Assembly (NCBI GenBank): GCA_046293135.1
Contig: JBKBPR010000001.1
Coordinates: 434,001-498,000, forward strand
DNA length: 64,000 nt
DNA from: UBA2638 sp046293135
GTDB lineage: Bacteria > Pseudomonadota > Alphaproteobacteria > Micavibrionales > Micavibrionaceae
Reading direction: 5' to 3'
In this document: in pieces, positions 24,513 to 33,026 of the stretch
Position numbering within the stretch: position 1 is the first letter of the stretch
How the letters are laid out: the number at the start of each line of letters is the position of its first letter
The notes under the pieces: generated by a model
What the model saw: only the letters and a program-made list of their open reading frames with translations
What the model was told of the DNA's origin: nothing
The model's database searches: none
Made by a program: the position numbers and the translations under genes

Positions 24513-26159
24513 TCATGCTTCATCGGCAAAATGATTGGTCATCGGATTGCGGCGATTGCGGCCAAAAGCCCGTTCGGTCAACTTCGGCCCCGGCGCGGAT
24601 TGATAGCGTTTATATTCGGCGCGATTGAGTAGGCTGCGGATATGGCGCACCATGTCCTTGGTGAATTTTCCGCGCCCCAAGGCCACGATTTGCGCATTCG
24701 AGCATTCACCCTCGATCATCAGCTTCAAAATACCGTCCAGCGTATCATAGGGCGGCAGGCTGTCCTGATCGGTTTGATTGTCGCGCAATTCGGCGCTTGG
24801 CGCTTTGGTCAGGATGTTTTGGGGGATAACGGGCGCGCCGTTGCCGCCACTAACGCCACCGCCACGGCTATTGCGCCACTCACAGAGCTTATAAATATCG
24901 GTTTTGTAAATATCCTTAACGGGGTTATAGCCGCCGTTCATATCGCCATAAATCGTTGCGTATCCGGTGGCCATTTCCGATTTATTGCCGGTGGTCAGCA
25001 GCATTTTGCCGCTTTTGTTCGACAGCGCCATCAGCAAAGTACCGCGAATGCGCGATTGGATATTTTCATGCGCCAGCCCTGTCAAGGCGGGGATGGTCGC
25101 TTCATAGCTTTCGAGCGTGGTTGAGATCGGATAGGTTTCCAGCGCAATGCCCAGATTGCGGGCGAGCGTTTCCGCATCATCAATCGAGCTTTGCGCGGTA
25201 AACGGGGAGGGGAGCATAACGCTCAAAACATTTGCTGCGCCCAGCGCATCGGCGGCCATCACCGCGACAAGGGCGCTGTCAATGCCGCCCGATAACCCAA
25301 GCAACACGCCTGAAAATCCGTTTTTCAGCACGTAATCGCGCAGCCCCAAACAGGCTGCGGTGTATAGGCGCTCAAGCTCTGAAGGCGGGGGCTGGATATC
25401 AATTTTGTGCTTTTGGGCTTCGGCGATCAATTCTTCAAAAAACGGGCATTGTTTTATCAATGTACCGCTTGCATCGAGCATAAAAGAGCCGCCGTCAAAC
25501 ACAAGCTCATCTTGCCCGCCGATCTGGTTGACATACAAAAGCGGCAATGCGGTTTCAAGGCAGCGCTTTTTTGCAATCTCCAGCCGCTTTTCGTATTTCT
25601 GGGCGGTAAACGGGCTGGCATTGATGGCGATCAGCAGCTCTGCGCCATTGTCCTTGAGGTGCTGGGCGGGGGCGGCGCTCCACATATCCTCACAGATCAA
25701 AACGCCGATCTTATGGCCGTTCAGCGTTATAGGCTTGGGCAATGCGCCGCTCTGGAAAAAGCGCTGCTCGTCAAACACATCATAATTGGGCAAATCGTAT
25801 TTATATTGAATGGCGGCAATCTTACCGTTTTGCAGCAGCAGCGCCGCGTTATAGGGCTTATCGCCAAGCGCCATCGCGGTTTCGTCAAGCCACCACGGCG
25901 CGCCGATCAACAGGGCGCAATCCAGCGCAGCGGTGCTTTTGGCAAGGGCTTTGACGGCCTCCATACAGGCGGTGACAAAGCTCGGCTTCAGGGTTAAATC
26001 TTCGGGCGGATAGCCGCAGATCGTGAGTTCGGGGAAGACGATCAGCGCGGCTTGCTCATGATGTTTCTGGCAAATTTCGGCAATGCGGGCGCGATTGCCC
26101 TCCAGATCTCCCAGAACGGGATTTATCTGCGCGATCACGATGGAAAGGGGTGCGGCCAT
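24513..26159 (-). CDS. nadE: Glutamine-dependent NAD+ synthetase
   Basis: Converts nicotinic acid adenine dinucleotide to NAD+ using ammonia channelled from glutamine. The 548-residue protein joins an N-terminal nitrilase-type glutaminase with its Glu-Lys-Cys triad (VFPELTICGYPPEDL, KYDLPNYDVFDE, GVLICEDMW) to a C-terminal synthetase with the ATP loop LGLSGGIDSALVA and MLTTGNKSEMATGYATIYGD (cut as MLLTTGNKSE and ATGYATIYGD). A Gly/Gly/Asn-rich insert sits near residue 430. It stands alone between gltX and the DAHP synthase gene on the same strand. Confidence 0.95.
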   Translation of the reverse strand: MAAPLSIVIAQINPVLGDLEGNRARIAEICQKHHEQAALIVFPELTICGYPPEDLTLKPSFVTACMEAVKALAKSTAALDCALLIGAPWWLDETAMALGDKPYNAALLLQNGKIAAIQYKYDLPNYDVFDEQRFFQSGALPKPITLNGHKIGVLICEDMWSAAPAQHLKDNGAELLIAINASPFTAQKYEKRLEIAKKRCLETALPLLYVNQIGGQDELVFDGGSFMLDASGTLIKQCPFFEELIAEAQKHKIDIQPPPSELERLYTAACLGLRDYVLKNGFSGVLLGLSGGIDSALVAVMAADALGAANVLSVMLPSPFTAQSSIDDAETLARNLGIALETYPISTTLESYEATIPALTGLAHENIQSRIRGTLLMALSNKSGKMLLTTGNKSEMATGYATIYGDMNGGYNPVKDIYKTDIYKLCEWRNSRGGGVSGGNGAPVIPQNILTKAPSAELRDNQTDQDSLPPYDTLDGILKLMIEGECSNAQIVALGRGKFTKDMVRHIRSLLNRAEYKRYQSAPGPKLTERAFGRNRRNPMTNHFADEA

Positions 26160-26262
26160 GGTTTTAAAAACTATATAAATCCAGCTTCAAGAATGGGTTA
26201 GGCGAATATATGAAACCAATGCATTAAGCGAACAAACTAAGCCAATGTGTTAAACGGACGCC

Positions 26263-27651
26263 TTAAACATTCGCGGCAATATTGGCCGTTTTGATTTTGA
26301 CATTTCCGCGCAATGATTTCAACTCATCCGCCAGCAAGAACGCAAGTTCAAGCGCCTGATTGGCGTTTAGCCGCGGGTCGCAATGCGTGCGATAGCGGCT
26401 GGAGAGATCCTCATCGGTGATATCTTGTGCGCCGCCGACGCATTCCGTGACATTGCTGCCCGTCATCTCGAAATGCACCCCGCCGGGATGCGTGCCTTCC
26501 GCGCGGTGAACGGCGAAAAATCCTTGCACCTCGCCCAAGATATGCTCAAAGCGGCGGGTTTTGTAGCCGGAGCTAGCCTTGACAGTGTTGCCGTGCATCG
26601 GGTCGCATGACCAGACGACGCTGCGGCCTTCCTGCTTGACCTTGCGCACCAGCGGCGCGAGCTTGCTCTCCACCTTGTCATGCCCCATCCGCGCTATCAG
26701 CGTCAGCCGCCCAGCGGTGTTGTCGGGGTTGAGCACATCAATCAATCGCATCAGCTCATCGGGCGATAGATCAGGCGAGCATTTCAGCCCGAGTGGATTT
26801 TTAATCCCGCGCACAAATTCGATTTGCGCATGATCGCTTTGATGGGTGCGCGCGCCGATCCACAAGAAATGCGCGGAGGTGTCATAGTAATCGCCCGTCA
26901 AGCTATCAACGCGGGTCATCGCTTCTTCGTAAGGCAGCAGCAGCGCCTCATGCGAGGTGTAAAAATCGGTTTCCCGCAGCGCCGCGACCTTATCGCCCGA
27001 AACGCCGCAAGCCGCCATGAATTTCAACGCTTCGTCAATACGCTCGGCGAGGTCTTCGTAGCGTGCGCCCAGCGGGGAGTCGGCGACAAAGTTCAAATTC
27101 CAGCCATGAACGCGGTTCAAATCGGCAAACCCGCCCTTGGCAAAGGCGCGCAGCAGGTTGAGCGTCGAGGCCGCCTGATGGTAAGAGCGGATCATCCGCT
27201 CAGGGTTCGGCTCCCGCGATTCAGGGCTAAAATCAAGGCTATTGATGTTATCACCGCGATAAATCGGCAGCGTCACCCCGTCAATGGTTTCGGTATCGTT
27301 CGAGCGCGGCTTGGCGTATTGCCCTGCGATCCGCCCGACCTTAATCACAGGCAAAGCGCCGGCATAAGTCAGGACAACAGACATTTGCAGCATCACCTGA
27401 AACGTATCACGGATTTTATTGGCGCTATATTCCGCAAAGCTTTCGGCGCAATCCCCGCCTTGCAGCAGGAACGCCTTGCCGTTCGCAGCATCGGCCAGTC
27501 TGGCCATGAGGTTGCGCGCCTCGCCCGCAAAAACCAGCGGCGGCATAGCTTTGATCTCGTTTTCCGCAGATTTAAGCGCCACCTCATCCTTGTAAACGGG
27601 GAGCTGTTTTGCGGGCTTTGTGCGCCATGATGTCGGTGACCATTGGGTCAT
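26263..27651 (-). CDS. Class II 3-deoxy-7-phosphoheptulonate synthase
   Basis: Condenses phosphoenolpyruvate and erythrose 4-phosphate, the entry step of the shikimate pathway. The 462-residue product is the plant-like class II type: WSPTSWRTKPAKQLPVY at the start, LLQGGDCAESF, GRIAGQYAKPRS, the metal-binding Cys in that CAES segment, WSCDPMHGNT and GGVHFEMTG. The start at 27651 (MTQWSPTSW) has an AAAGAGAT site upstream and matches the family; the frame continues 14 codons further without similarity. No other aro gene is adjacent. Confidence 0.92.
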   Translation of the reverse strand: MTQWSPTSWRTKPAKQLPVYKDEVALKSAENEIKAMPPLVFAGEARNLMARLADAANGKAFLLQGGDCAESFAEYSANKIRDTFQVMLQMSVVLTYAGALPVIKVGRIAGQYAKPRSNDTETIDGVTLPIYRGDNINSLDFSPESREPNPERMIRSYHQAASTLNLLRAFAKGGFADLNRVHGWNLNFVADSPLGARYEDLAERIDEALKFMAACGVSGDKVAALRETDFYTSHEALLLPYEEAMTRVDSLTGDYYDTSAHFLWIGARTHQSDHAQIEFVRGIKNPLGLKCSPDLSPDELMRLIDVLNPDNTAGRLTLIARMGHDKVESKLAPLVRKVKQEGRSVVWSCDPMHGNTVKASSGYKTRRFEHILGEVQGFFAVHRAEGTHPGGVHFEMTGSNVTECVGGAQDITDEDLSSRYRTHCDPRLNANQALELAFLLADELKSLRGNVKIKTANIAANV

Positions 27652-27762
27652 ATTGATCTCTTTCTTACATTCCAGACATCTTTTATGACGCAATTGCGAA
27701 AAAGAATCAAAATTTTTTTCGCCTTGGAAGACTGAAATGCTTGATTATATAAGGGGTTTCTT

Positions 27763-27855
27763 ATGTTTGGGGGCTTTGAAAGGTTGTTTGAAGATAAAAA
27801 TAAAGTTACAATAAAAGATAAAGTAGAAGAATGGACAATGAAAGCATTCTCATGA
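27763..27855 (+). CDS. 30-residue ORF coupled to the phosphodiesterase-like gene
   Basis: ATG 27763 follows a strong AAGGGG site by about 7 bases and opens a 30-codon frame that starts MFGGFERLFEDKNKV and ends TMKAFS. Its TGA (27853-27855) overlaps ATG 27852 of the next gene as ATGA, a classic translational-coupling junction. A candidate promoter (TTGGAA 27724, TATATA 27746) lies upstream. The peptide is charged and amphipathic, with no known family. It may be a leader that sets expression of the downstream gene or a small regulator. That it is made is inference. Confidence 0.45.
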   Translation: MFGGFERLFEDKNKVTIKDKVEEWTMKAFS

Positions 27856-28997
27856 GTTGGGTATCAGAGCTGGACGAATTAAAGCAGTTTTTTCAAGGGC
27901 ATGGCTTTTCCTCAAGCTGGCTTGAAAACTCGCAAATTATTCAAAAAATAGAAGACATTCAGCAAAACCTTGATAGGGATCTAAAGTTCTTATCCAAGGA
28001 TGCAGCCTTTGTTTTTTCCGTTGGTGAGGAAATAGAAAATCAGACACTGGCAACGATCAATCTATTGCATAAATTCACTATGGGGCCGATATGCCCGTCT
28101 TTAACGGCCTTGACCATTCATGCCATGCAAGGGTTTGGGATTACCGATACGGATTTGCAAAAACTTGTGCTTACCGCCAGTGTTATGGGGGAGATAGACA
28201 ACCCCCAGCCTTATCACAGCAACATGCATTACCGCAAAGTAACGTTTCAACTCATGCGCATGATTGCGGTTTATAATGATATTTATGAGGGAACATCACG
28301 CGCCTTCAATGAACACCAGATTTCACTGTTGCTGGCAACGGCCTGTATCCATGATTTGGGGCATGACGGCAAGGGCAATACGGTTAAGGGCGTTTATATC
28401 CCCCATCGTTTGGAACAAAATACCTATGACATGGTGGAGCCTGTATTTAACGCGCTCGGAAATCGCGGCGAGTTTGATTTGCTGATGATGCGGGTGATGC
28501 TGCTTTGTACTGATGTCACTCCGTTTAAAGATCCCGGAAACGCGGTTAATCAGGCCAAGACCGCTTACCGTTTCCATTTTTTGCCGGGCAAGTCGGCGAT
28601 GGATAGTCTTAATCTTGATGAAGATCTGCAATCCATGGAAAAATGTCCTGCTATGGCGGCGATGGCCTTGATGATGCACGAGGCTGATATCGCAACCTCT
28701 GCTGGGCTGCATTACGATGTTACCAAATATGAAACCGGTTTGTTGATGAAAGAAGTTTCCGACGGGGAAGCGCGGCCGGAACATGTGATGAATTTCCTCA
28801 ATGATATTTGCAATCGGCAAATGTTGTCCGAGGTCGGTCAACAGCTTTTCGCGGCCAATCTGGCGCGGATTTATGCGCTGGCTGAGGATGATTATCGCAA
28901 TGGAAATCGGCCTTATCCGCCGCTCGAAAGCTCTGATTTTGTTCGTGGCATTACACGGCCTTATCATCACGCCAAAGGTTCTGATTCAATAAATTAG
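27852..28997 (+). CDS. Class-I-like cyclic nucleotide phosphodiesterase (HD-type)
   Basis: A 381-residue protein with a helical metal site resembling class I cyclic nucleotide phosphodiesterases. YHSNMHYRKV (His122, His126) is in the place of YHNxxHAxDV, ACIHDLGHDGKGN (His167-Asp168, His171) in that of the HDxxHxGxxN motif, and MMHEADIATSAG (His275, Asp278) in that of HxADxS. I infer hydrolysis of a cyclic nucleotide, but substrate and activity are unproven; a general HD hydrolase is the alternative. The start at ATG 27852 is chosen for its ATGA overlap with the upstream mini-ORF; ATG 27831, seven codons earlier, is the alternative. It is convergent with a DUF3095 cyclase-like gene. Confidence 0.65.
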   Translation: MSWVSELDELKQFFQGHGFSSSWLENSQIIQKIEDIQQNLDRDLKFLSKDAAFVFSVGEEIENQTLATINLLHKFTMGPICPSLTALTIHAMQGFGITDTDLQKLVLTASVMGEIDNPQPYHSNMHYRKVTFQLMRMIAVYNDIYEGTSRAFNEHQISLLLATACIHDLGHDGKGNTVKGVYIPHRLEQNTYDMVEPVFNALGNRGEFDLLMMRVMLLCTDVTPFKDPGNAVNQAKTAYRFHFLPGKSAMDSLNLDEDLQSMEKCPAMAAMALMMHEADIATSAGLHYDVTKYETGLLMKEVSDGEARPEHVMNFLNDICNRQMLSEVGQQLFAANLARIYALAEDDYRNGNRPYPPLESSDFVRGITRPYHHAKGSDSIN

Positions 28998-29103
28998 AGC
29001 GTTGATCGTTTCACCTGAATTACGTTGCCTCGTCGGTTGCCTATCAAAATATAGGTAGGCATCGCTCCTTGCGCCTTATTCAATTGAAACGCTCTTTGTT
29101 CTA
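28996..29103. repeat. Inverted-repeat element, about 108 bp, between convergent genes
   Basis: The ends are imperfect inverted repeats: AGAGCGTT(7 bases)TCACCTGAAT on the left, and AGAGCGTTTCAATTGAAT read inward from the right. An internal hairpin (GCCTAT...ATAGGTAGGC) lies between. The shape suggests a MITE-like or REP-like repeat, or a large bidirectional terminator. The rest of the gap to 29229 is AT-rich with nothing coding that I can support. Confidence 0.5.
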
Positions 29104-29229
29104 CAGAATTTTATTAACATAGAATTATTTCTTGACATTTTAGGAATTAAATCATATTCTTGTTTTGGTAACGGGATAATTGCGCCTATATGGTTTCATT
29201 TTCAGCACTTATTTGGAAACGTCTAAAGA

Positions 29230-30384
29230 CTAAATCTCAACTTGTTTTAAAAGTTGTTCTTTTAATTTTTTTGCGGCACTGGCATAGCCACCATCGTTTC
29301 CGTCAATAAAATGAACATGGCCTAATTTTTCCAGATTTTGCACAAAGCATGTCATTAGAGCCGAATTGGAATAATGCGTGCCGTAAACAATTTGTCCTTT
29401 GCCGTGCATATCTGCCAGATGGGTCTCTATCATTTCGACCTGATCTTCCGTGCAGTCCAAAACCATTCTTAACATGCCGTCAAATTTTCGATAGTCGGAG
29501 TTGGTGATCATATCTTGTCTATAAGCAGGCACATTAAGCCCTTTAAAAGAGAGGTTATATCTATTCATGATGTTAAACAGGGTTATGAGAAAGATGTGTT
29601 CTAATAAATTTTTAATAACCGCACCCTGTCTCCAGACCATCATTGATTCTCTGAGAGTTCTCATATTCGGCCATTTATATGACTTATGCGGGCTGGATGC
29701 GGGGTTGGCATCAGCATTGGAATCTGAAACTTTGGATATCACCTCAAGTACGTTGCGATAAAGTTCATCATTTAAATTTTGTGACCGCGCCATTACCAAA
29801 AGCGTCATAATAATGCCATGGTGTGAGGGAATGGGTTTCCAGCGGCATGATAAACCTTGTAGATTCGGCGGCGCGTCTTCCGTGTCTTCAATTAAAAATT
29901 GTTTGTTTTTCTTCAACAGTTTATCGGCCAAAATTGCGCCGTCATTAAACATAGCGAGCGCTTTTCCTGTCGGGAAAACGAATTTGGCAACTTCAAAACT
30001 ACCGCCTGCATCACAAATTTTTTGTATAGGAACAATGCCCACACGCAAGTCAAGGTCATGTATGGACTTTGCAATAGCTTTAACCGCTAAAATCTGTTTT
30101 TTGACAGCCTCAATATGTTCTGGCGGGATAATAAAGGTTGCCCCGTCTCCGCCAAACACAAAGGGAATGTCTTCATCCCCGCATGTATTGACGACTGCGG
30201 CAATACAGGCGGCGCCAACCATATTAACGTCTTTATATCGGCCTTCCAAAATGGCCTTGGTTGATCCTTCAACATCGGTAATGACCACGAACCAATCTTG
30301 CGGCGCAGGATGGAAATTTCTGGAATCACAAGCATCGGTGAAGGATTCCAAACTGGGCAAGTTTTTGAAAAAAGAATGTGACAT
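29230..30384 (-). CDS. DUF3095 protein, class III nucleotidyl cyclase-like
   Basis: A 384-residue cytoplasmic protein. Near its N-terminus are the two metal-binding Asp positions of class III cyclases: ITDVEGST (Asp37) and VFGGDGATF (Asp80). This is the pattern of the DUF3095 family, thought to be cyclase-like. The C-terminal half (MWRQGAVIKNLLEHIFLI-like region cut as MMVWRQGAVIKN, then HLADMHGKGQIVYGTHYS) is the rest of the family domain. Whether it makes cAMP, cGMP or nothing is unknown. It faces a phosphodiesterase-like gene across 232 bp. AAGG lies 5 bases before ATG 30384. Confidence 0.7.
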   Translation of the reverse strand: MSHSFFKNLPSLESFTDACDSRNFHPAPQDWFVVITDVEGSTKAILEGRYKDVNMVGAACIAAVVNTCGDEDIPFVFGGDGATFIIPPEHIEAVKKQILAVKAIAKSIHDLDLRVGIVPIQKICDAGGSFEVAKFVFPTGKALAMFNDGAILADKLLKKNKQFLIEDTEDAPPNLQGLSCRWKPIPSHHGIIMTLLVMARSQNLNDELYRNVLEVISKVSDSNADANPASSPHKSYKWPNMRTLRESMMVWRQGAVIKNLLEHIFLITLFNIMNRYNLSFKGLNVPAYRQDMITNSDYRKFDGMLRMVLDCTEDQVEMIETHLADMHGKGQIVYGTHYSNSALMTCFVQNLEKLGHVHFIDGNDGGYASAAKKLKEQLLKQVEI

Positions 30385-30549
30385 AAAACCTTAAGAGATT
30401 TTCTTGATTGAAAAATAGTAACTTAAAAGTGATATCAAAGGCCAGTGTAGATATATAATTCAAACTTTAGCTTGGATTATGCTTCGGGTCTTACTTTTTA
30501 TACGTGCTCATTTTTCTTTTACAGTGATAAATATTGTGATGAGCACCCT

Positions 30550-30585
30550 ATCTGGAGTTTAGGCTGGATCTGGAGTTTAGGCTGG
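30550..30585 (+). repeat. Perfect 18-bp tandem repeat
   Basis: ATCTGGAGTTTAGGCTGG occurs twice in tandem (30550-30567, 30568-30585). Confidence 0.9.
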
Positions 30586-30615
30586 TAAGGTATCTTATAT
30601 CAGGCCAAAAAAACA

Positions 30616-30718
30616 AGTGGGACGAGTGGGGCGAGTGGGGCGAACGTCCCGTAACTTACTGAAATATTTAATAAACCCTTCGCCCCACTTAAAGCTTGAG
30701 AGTGGGGCGAGTGGGGCG
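30616..30718. repeat. GTGGGGCGA direct and inverted repeats
   Basis: The unit GTGGGGCGA or a one-base variant occurs twice at 30617-30643 and twice at 30702-30718. CGCCCCACT (30681-30689) pairs with AGTGGGGCG (30701-30709) in a 9-bp stem just after the gor stop. It may act as a terminator for gor without a T-run. Confidence 0.6.
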
Positions 30719-30720
30719 TT

Positions 30721-32103
30721 TTACCGCGCAGCCGTGCGCAGCGTGACAAACTCCTCTGCCGCTGTCGGGTGAATGCCGATTGTGCGGTCAAAATCGGCCT
30801 TGGTCGCTCCGGCATTCAGCGCTACCGCAAAGCCTTGCATGATTTCCGGCGCATCAAGCCCGATCATATGGCAGCCCAGAACCCTATCGGTTTTGCGGCA
30901 AACGACCAGCTTCATCAGGATTTTTTCATCCCGCGCGGCGAGAATGAATTTCATCGGGCGGAATGTGGTTTTGAAGATATCAATCTCAAAGCCATTCTCG
31001 CGGGCTTGCTTCTCGCTCAAGCCCACCGTGGCAATTGGGGGATTCGAAAAGACAGCCGTGGCAATATTCTGATAGCTTACTATTTTGTTCTTCTTCTCGT
31101 TTTCATGGCCAAACAGATGATGCGCCAGAGCCTGCCCCTCCGCAGTGGCAACTGGCGTCAGGTGGAATTGATTGGCAACATCCCCCAGCGCGAAAATATG
31201 CGGGGCTGAGCTTTGATAATGCTCATTGATAATGATTTGACCATTCGGCGCAGTATTGATTCCTGCCGCTTCCAGCCCTAGCCCCGCCGTATTCGGGATG
31301 CGTCCAATCGCACTTAAAATGCAATTTGTCTCAAGCGTTGTGCCGTTGCTTAACGTCGCGGTGTAGCGATCTTGCGCGGTTTTTTCGATAGCGGTCAGCG
31401 CTGTTTCAAAAATGAGGGCGATACCCTGTTTTTCCATTTCGGTTTTCAGATGAAGGCGCAGATCATCATCAAAGCCGCGCAAGAACAGATCGCCGCGATA
31501 TACGAGCGTGACCTTGCTGCCGAGGCCTTTAAAGATATGCGCGAACTCAACCGCAACATAGCCGCCGCCATGAATGAGGATATGCTCAGGCTGGCGCGGC
31601 AGGTAAAAAATCTCATCAGAGGTTAACAGATGCTCCGCCCCTGAAATAGTGTCCTTGCGCGGTGTGCCGCCCGTTGCGATCAGGATTTTATCGGCACTGA
31701 CCGTTGCCTTATCCGCGCCGATTTCCAAGCGATGCGGATCGATAAAGCTGGCCTGTCCGTTGAAATATGTAACGCCCGCATTTTCCAGCAGTGTGCTGTA
31801 AATACCGTTCAGCCGCTCGATCTCCGCATTCTTTTTGGCGATAAACCCCGCCCAGTCAAAGCCTTCGGGCGCGCCGCCCTCCCAGCCATAACCGCGTGCA
31901 TCCTCGAAATGAGCGCTGTAATCGGCGGCATAGGCCATGATTTTCTTAGGCACGCAGCCGACATTGACGCATGTTCCGCCGACGGCTTTGTATTCGGCGA
32001 TCCCGACTTTCGCGCCCAAGGATGCGGCAATCCGCGCCGAGCGTACGCCGCCCGACCCCGCGCCAATCACGAAATAATCAAAATCATAAGGGTGAGTGCT
32101 CAT
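30721..32103 (-). CDS. gor: Glutathione-disulfide reductase
   Basis: Flavoprotein that reduces oxidised glutathione with NADPH. The 460-residue product has the FAD site VIGAGSGGVRSAR, the redox-active pair in GGTCVNVGCVPKK, the NAD(P) site IHGGGYVAVEFA, the second FAD motif ALGDVANQ, and the C-terminal GIHPTAAEE with the catalytic His-Glu. It is the last gene of waaA-lpxK-lpxL-gor and overlaps the lpxL stop by 4 bases, so translational coupling is likely. The pairing of gor with lipid A genes is unusual and probably only positional. Confidence 0.93.
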   Translation of the reverse strand: MSTHPYDFDYFVIGAGSGGVRSARIAASLGAKVGIAEYKAVGGTCVNVGCVPKKIMAYAADYSAHFEDARGYGWEGGAPEGFDWAGFIAKKNAEIERLNGIYSTLLENAGVTYFNGQASFIDPHRLEIGADKATVSADKILIATGGTPRKDTISGAEHLLTSDEIFYLPRQPEHILIHGGGYVAVEFAHIFKGLGSKVTLVYRGDLFLRGFDDDLRLHLKTEMEKQGIALIFETALTAIEKTAQDRYTATLSNGTTLETNCILSAIGRIPNTAGLGLEAAGINTAPNGQIIINEHYQSSAPHIFALGDVANQFHLTPVATAEGQALAHHLFGHENEKKNKIVSYQNIATAVFSNPPIATVGLSEKQARENGFEIDIFKTTFRPMKFILAARDEKILMKLVVCRKTDRVLGCHMIGLDAPEIMQGFAVALNAGATKADFDRTIGIHPTAAEEFVTLRTAAR

Positions 32104-33026
32104 TCTTCACTCTCTTCCGTTTCATTGTTGTTTGTTTCAGCGGCCGCATTGCCCCAGCGTTTATGCAGCCAGATCCATTGTTCGGGATATTCCCTGATCC
32201 AGCCCTCCAGCAATTGATTGGCCTCTTTGAGCTGGTCTTCGAGCGGGCGCGGCTGCCCAGCCTCATGGCCCGTTTCATAATGGGTCGGGATCGGCGCATA
32301 AAGGCTCAGGCGGAAATTTGCGCCCTTTTCCCTGATGCAGCGGGCAGGGATAACTGGAGCGCGGTAACGCCCCGCCAGCTGCGCCGCAATCGGGTTGGTC
32401 ATGGCGGTATGGCCGAAAAACGCGACAGGCAGGCCTTCATTGTATTTCTGGTCAATCAGAACCGCGAGAAAGCCCTTATTTTTCAGCGTCGCGATCATTT
32501 GCCGCCCGCCCTCGGCCGATTTCGGGAAGGCTTGAATACGGTTGCCGATGCTGCGTAAATATTGCACCAGCCTGTCCACCATCGGGTTATTCGGCTTGCG
32601 GTAAGTGATATTGATCGGAATATTGTATTTCAAAAGCGCGGTCGCCGGCACAACCTCCCAATTCGCCAGATGTCCGCTGATGAAAATTGCGCCCGTTCCC
32701 TCTTTTTGCGCGGTCAGCGCGATTTCGGCATTTTCAACCGCGACCCTGTTCTGGGCGATGGTTTTGATATGCGGGTATTCGGCAAAAACGCGGCCTAAAT
32801 TGTCCCACATCCCCTTGATGATGGCGCGTTTTTGCGGCTCGTCCATATCGGGAAAGGCGCGGCTGAGATTTTTATAAGCCTTTCTGGACACGGCGAGTTT
32901 CGTGCCGATGTTACGCGCAAGCCAGCCGCCGAGACCGGAGGCCGCATCAACAGGCAAGCATTTGAAGACGATCAAAAGCGCACCGCATAATATGGCCTCT
33001 ATGGTATAGCGTAAGGATTTCAGCAT
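32100..33026 (-). CDS. Lipid A biosynthesis acyltransferase (LpxL/HtrB family)
   Basis: Adds a secondary acyl chain to Kdo-lipid A precursor at the inner membrane. The 308-residue product has an N-terminal hydrophobic anchor (TIEAILCGALLIVFK) and the family catalytic HX4D/E motif as SGHLANWE. FLAVLIDQKYNEG and the PVIPARCIRE region also match the family. ATG 33026 is chosen because it overlaps the lpxK stop by 7 bases and gives the family N-terminus; an in-frame extension would run further into lpxK. LpxL or another late acyltransferase cannot be separated by sequence reading alone. Confidence 0.88.
   Translation of the reverse strand: MLKSLRYTIEAILCGALLIVFKCLPVDAASGLGGWLARNIGTKLAVSRKAYKNLSRAFPDMDEPQKRAIIKGMWDNLGRVFAEYPHIKTIAQNRVAVENAEIALTAQKEGTGAIFISGHLANWEVVPATALLKYNIPINITYRKPNNPMVDRLVQYLRSIGNRIQAFPKSAEGGRQMIATLKNKGFLAVLIDQKYNEGLPVAFFGHTAMTNPIAAQLAGRYRAPVIPARCIREKGANFRLSLYAPIPTHYETGHEAGQPRPLEDQLKEANQLLEGWIREYPEQWIWLHKRWGNAAAETNNNETEESEE

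Larger units (their letters stand above)
30385..30720. other. 336-bp intergenic region with two repeat families
   Basis: Between the divergent-side start of the DUF3095 gene and the end of gor I see no gene. The region holds an 18-bp tandem repeat at 30550-30585 and GTGGGGCGA-type repeats with an inverted copy near 30616-30718. Confidence 0.7.

Noticed and set aside
29130..29165. TTGACA-type promoter on the plus strand
   Set aside because: No gene follows on that strand; it points into the 3' end of the DUF3095 gene, and the -10 is poor.
30600..30815. 71-residue minus-strand ORF at the end of gor
   Set aside because: It is made of the G-rich repeats and the gor C-terminus in another frame.
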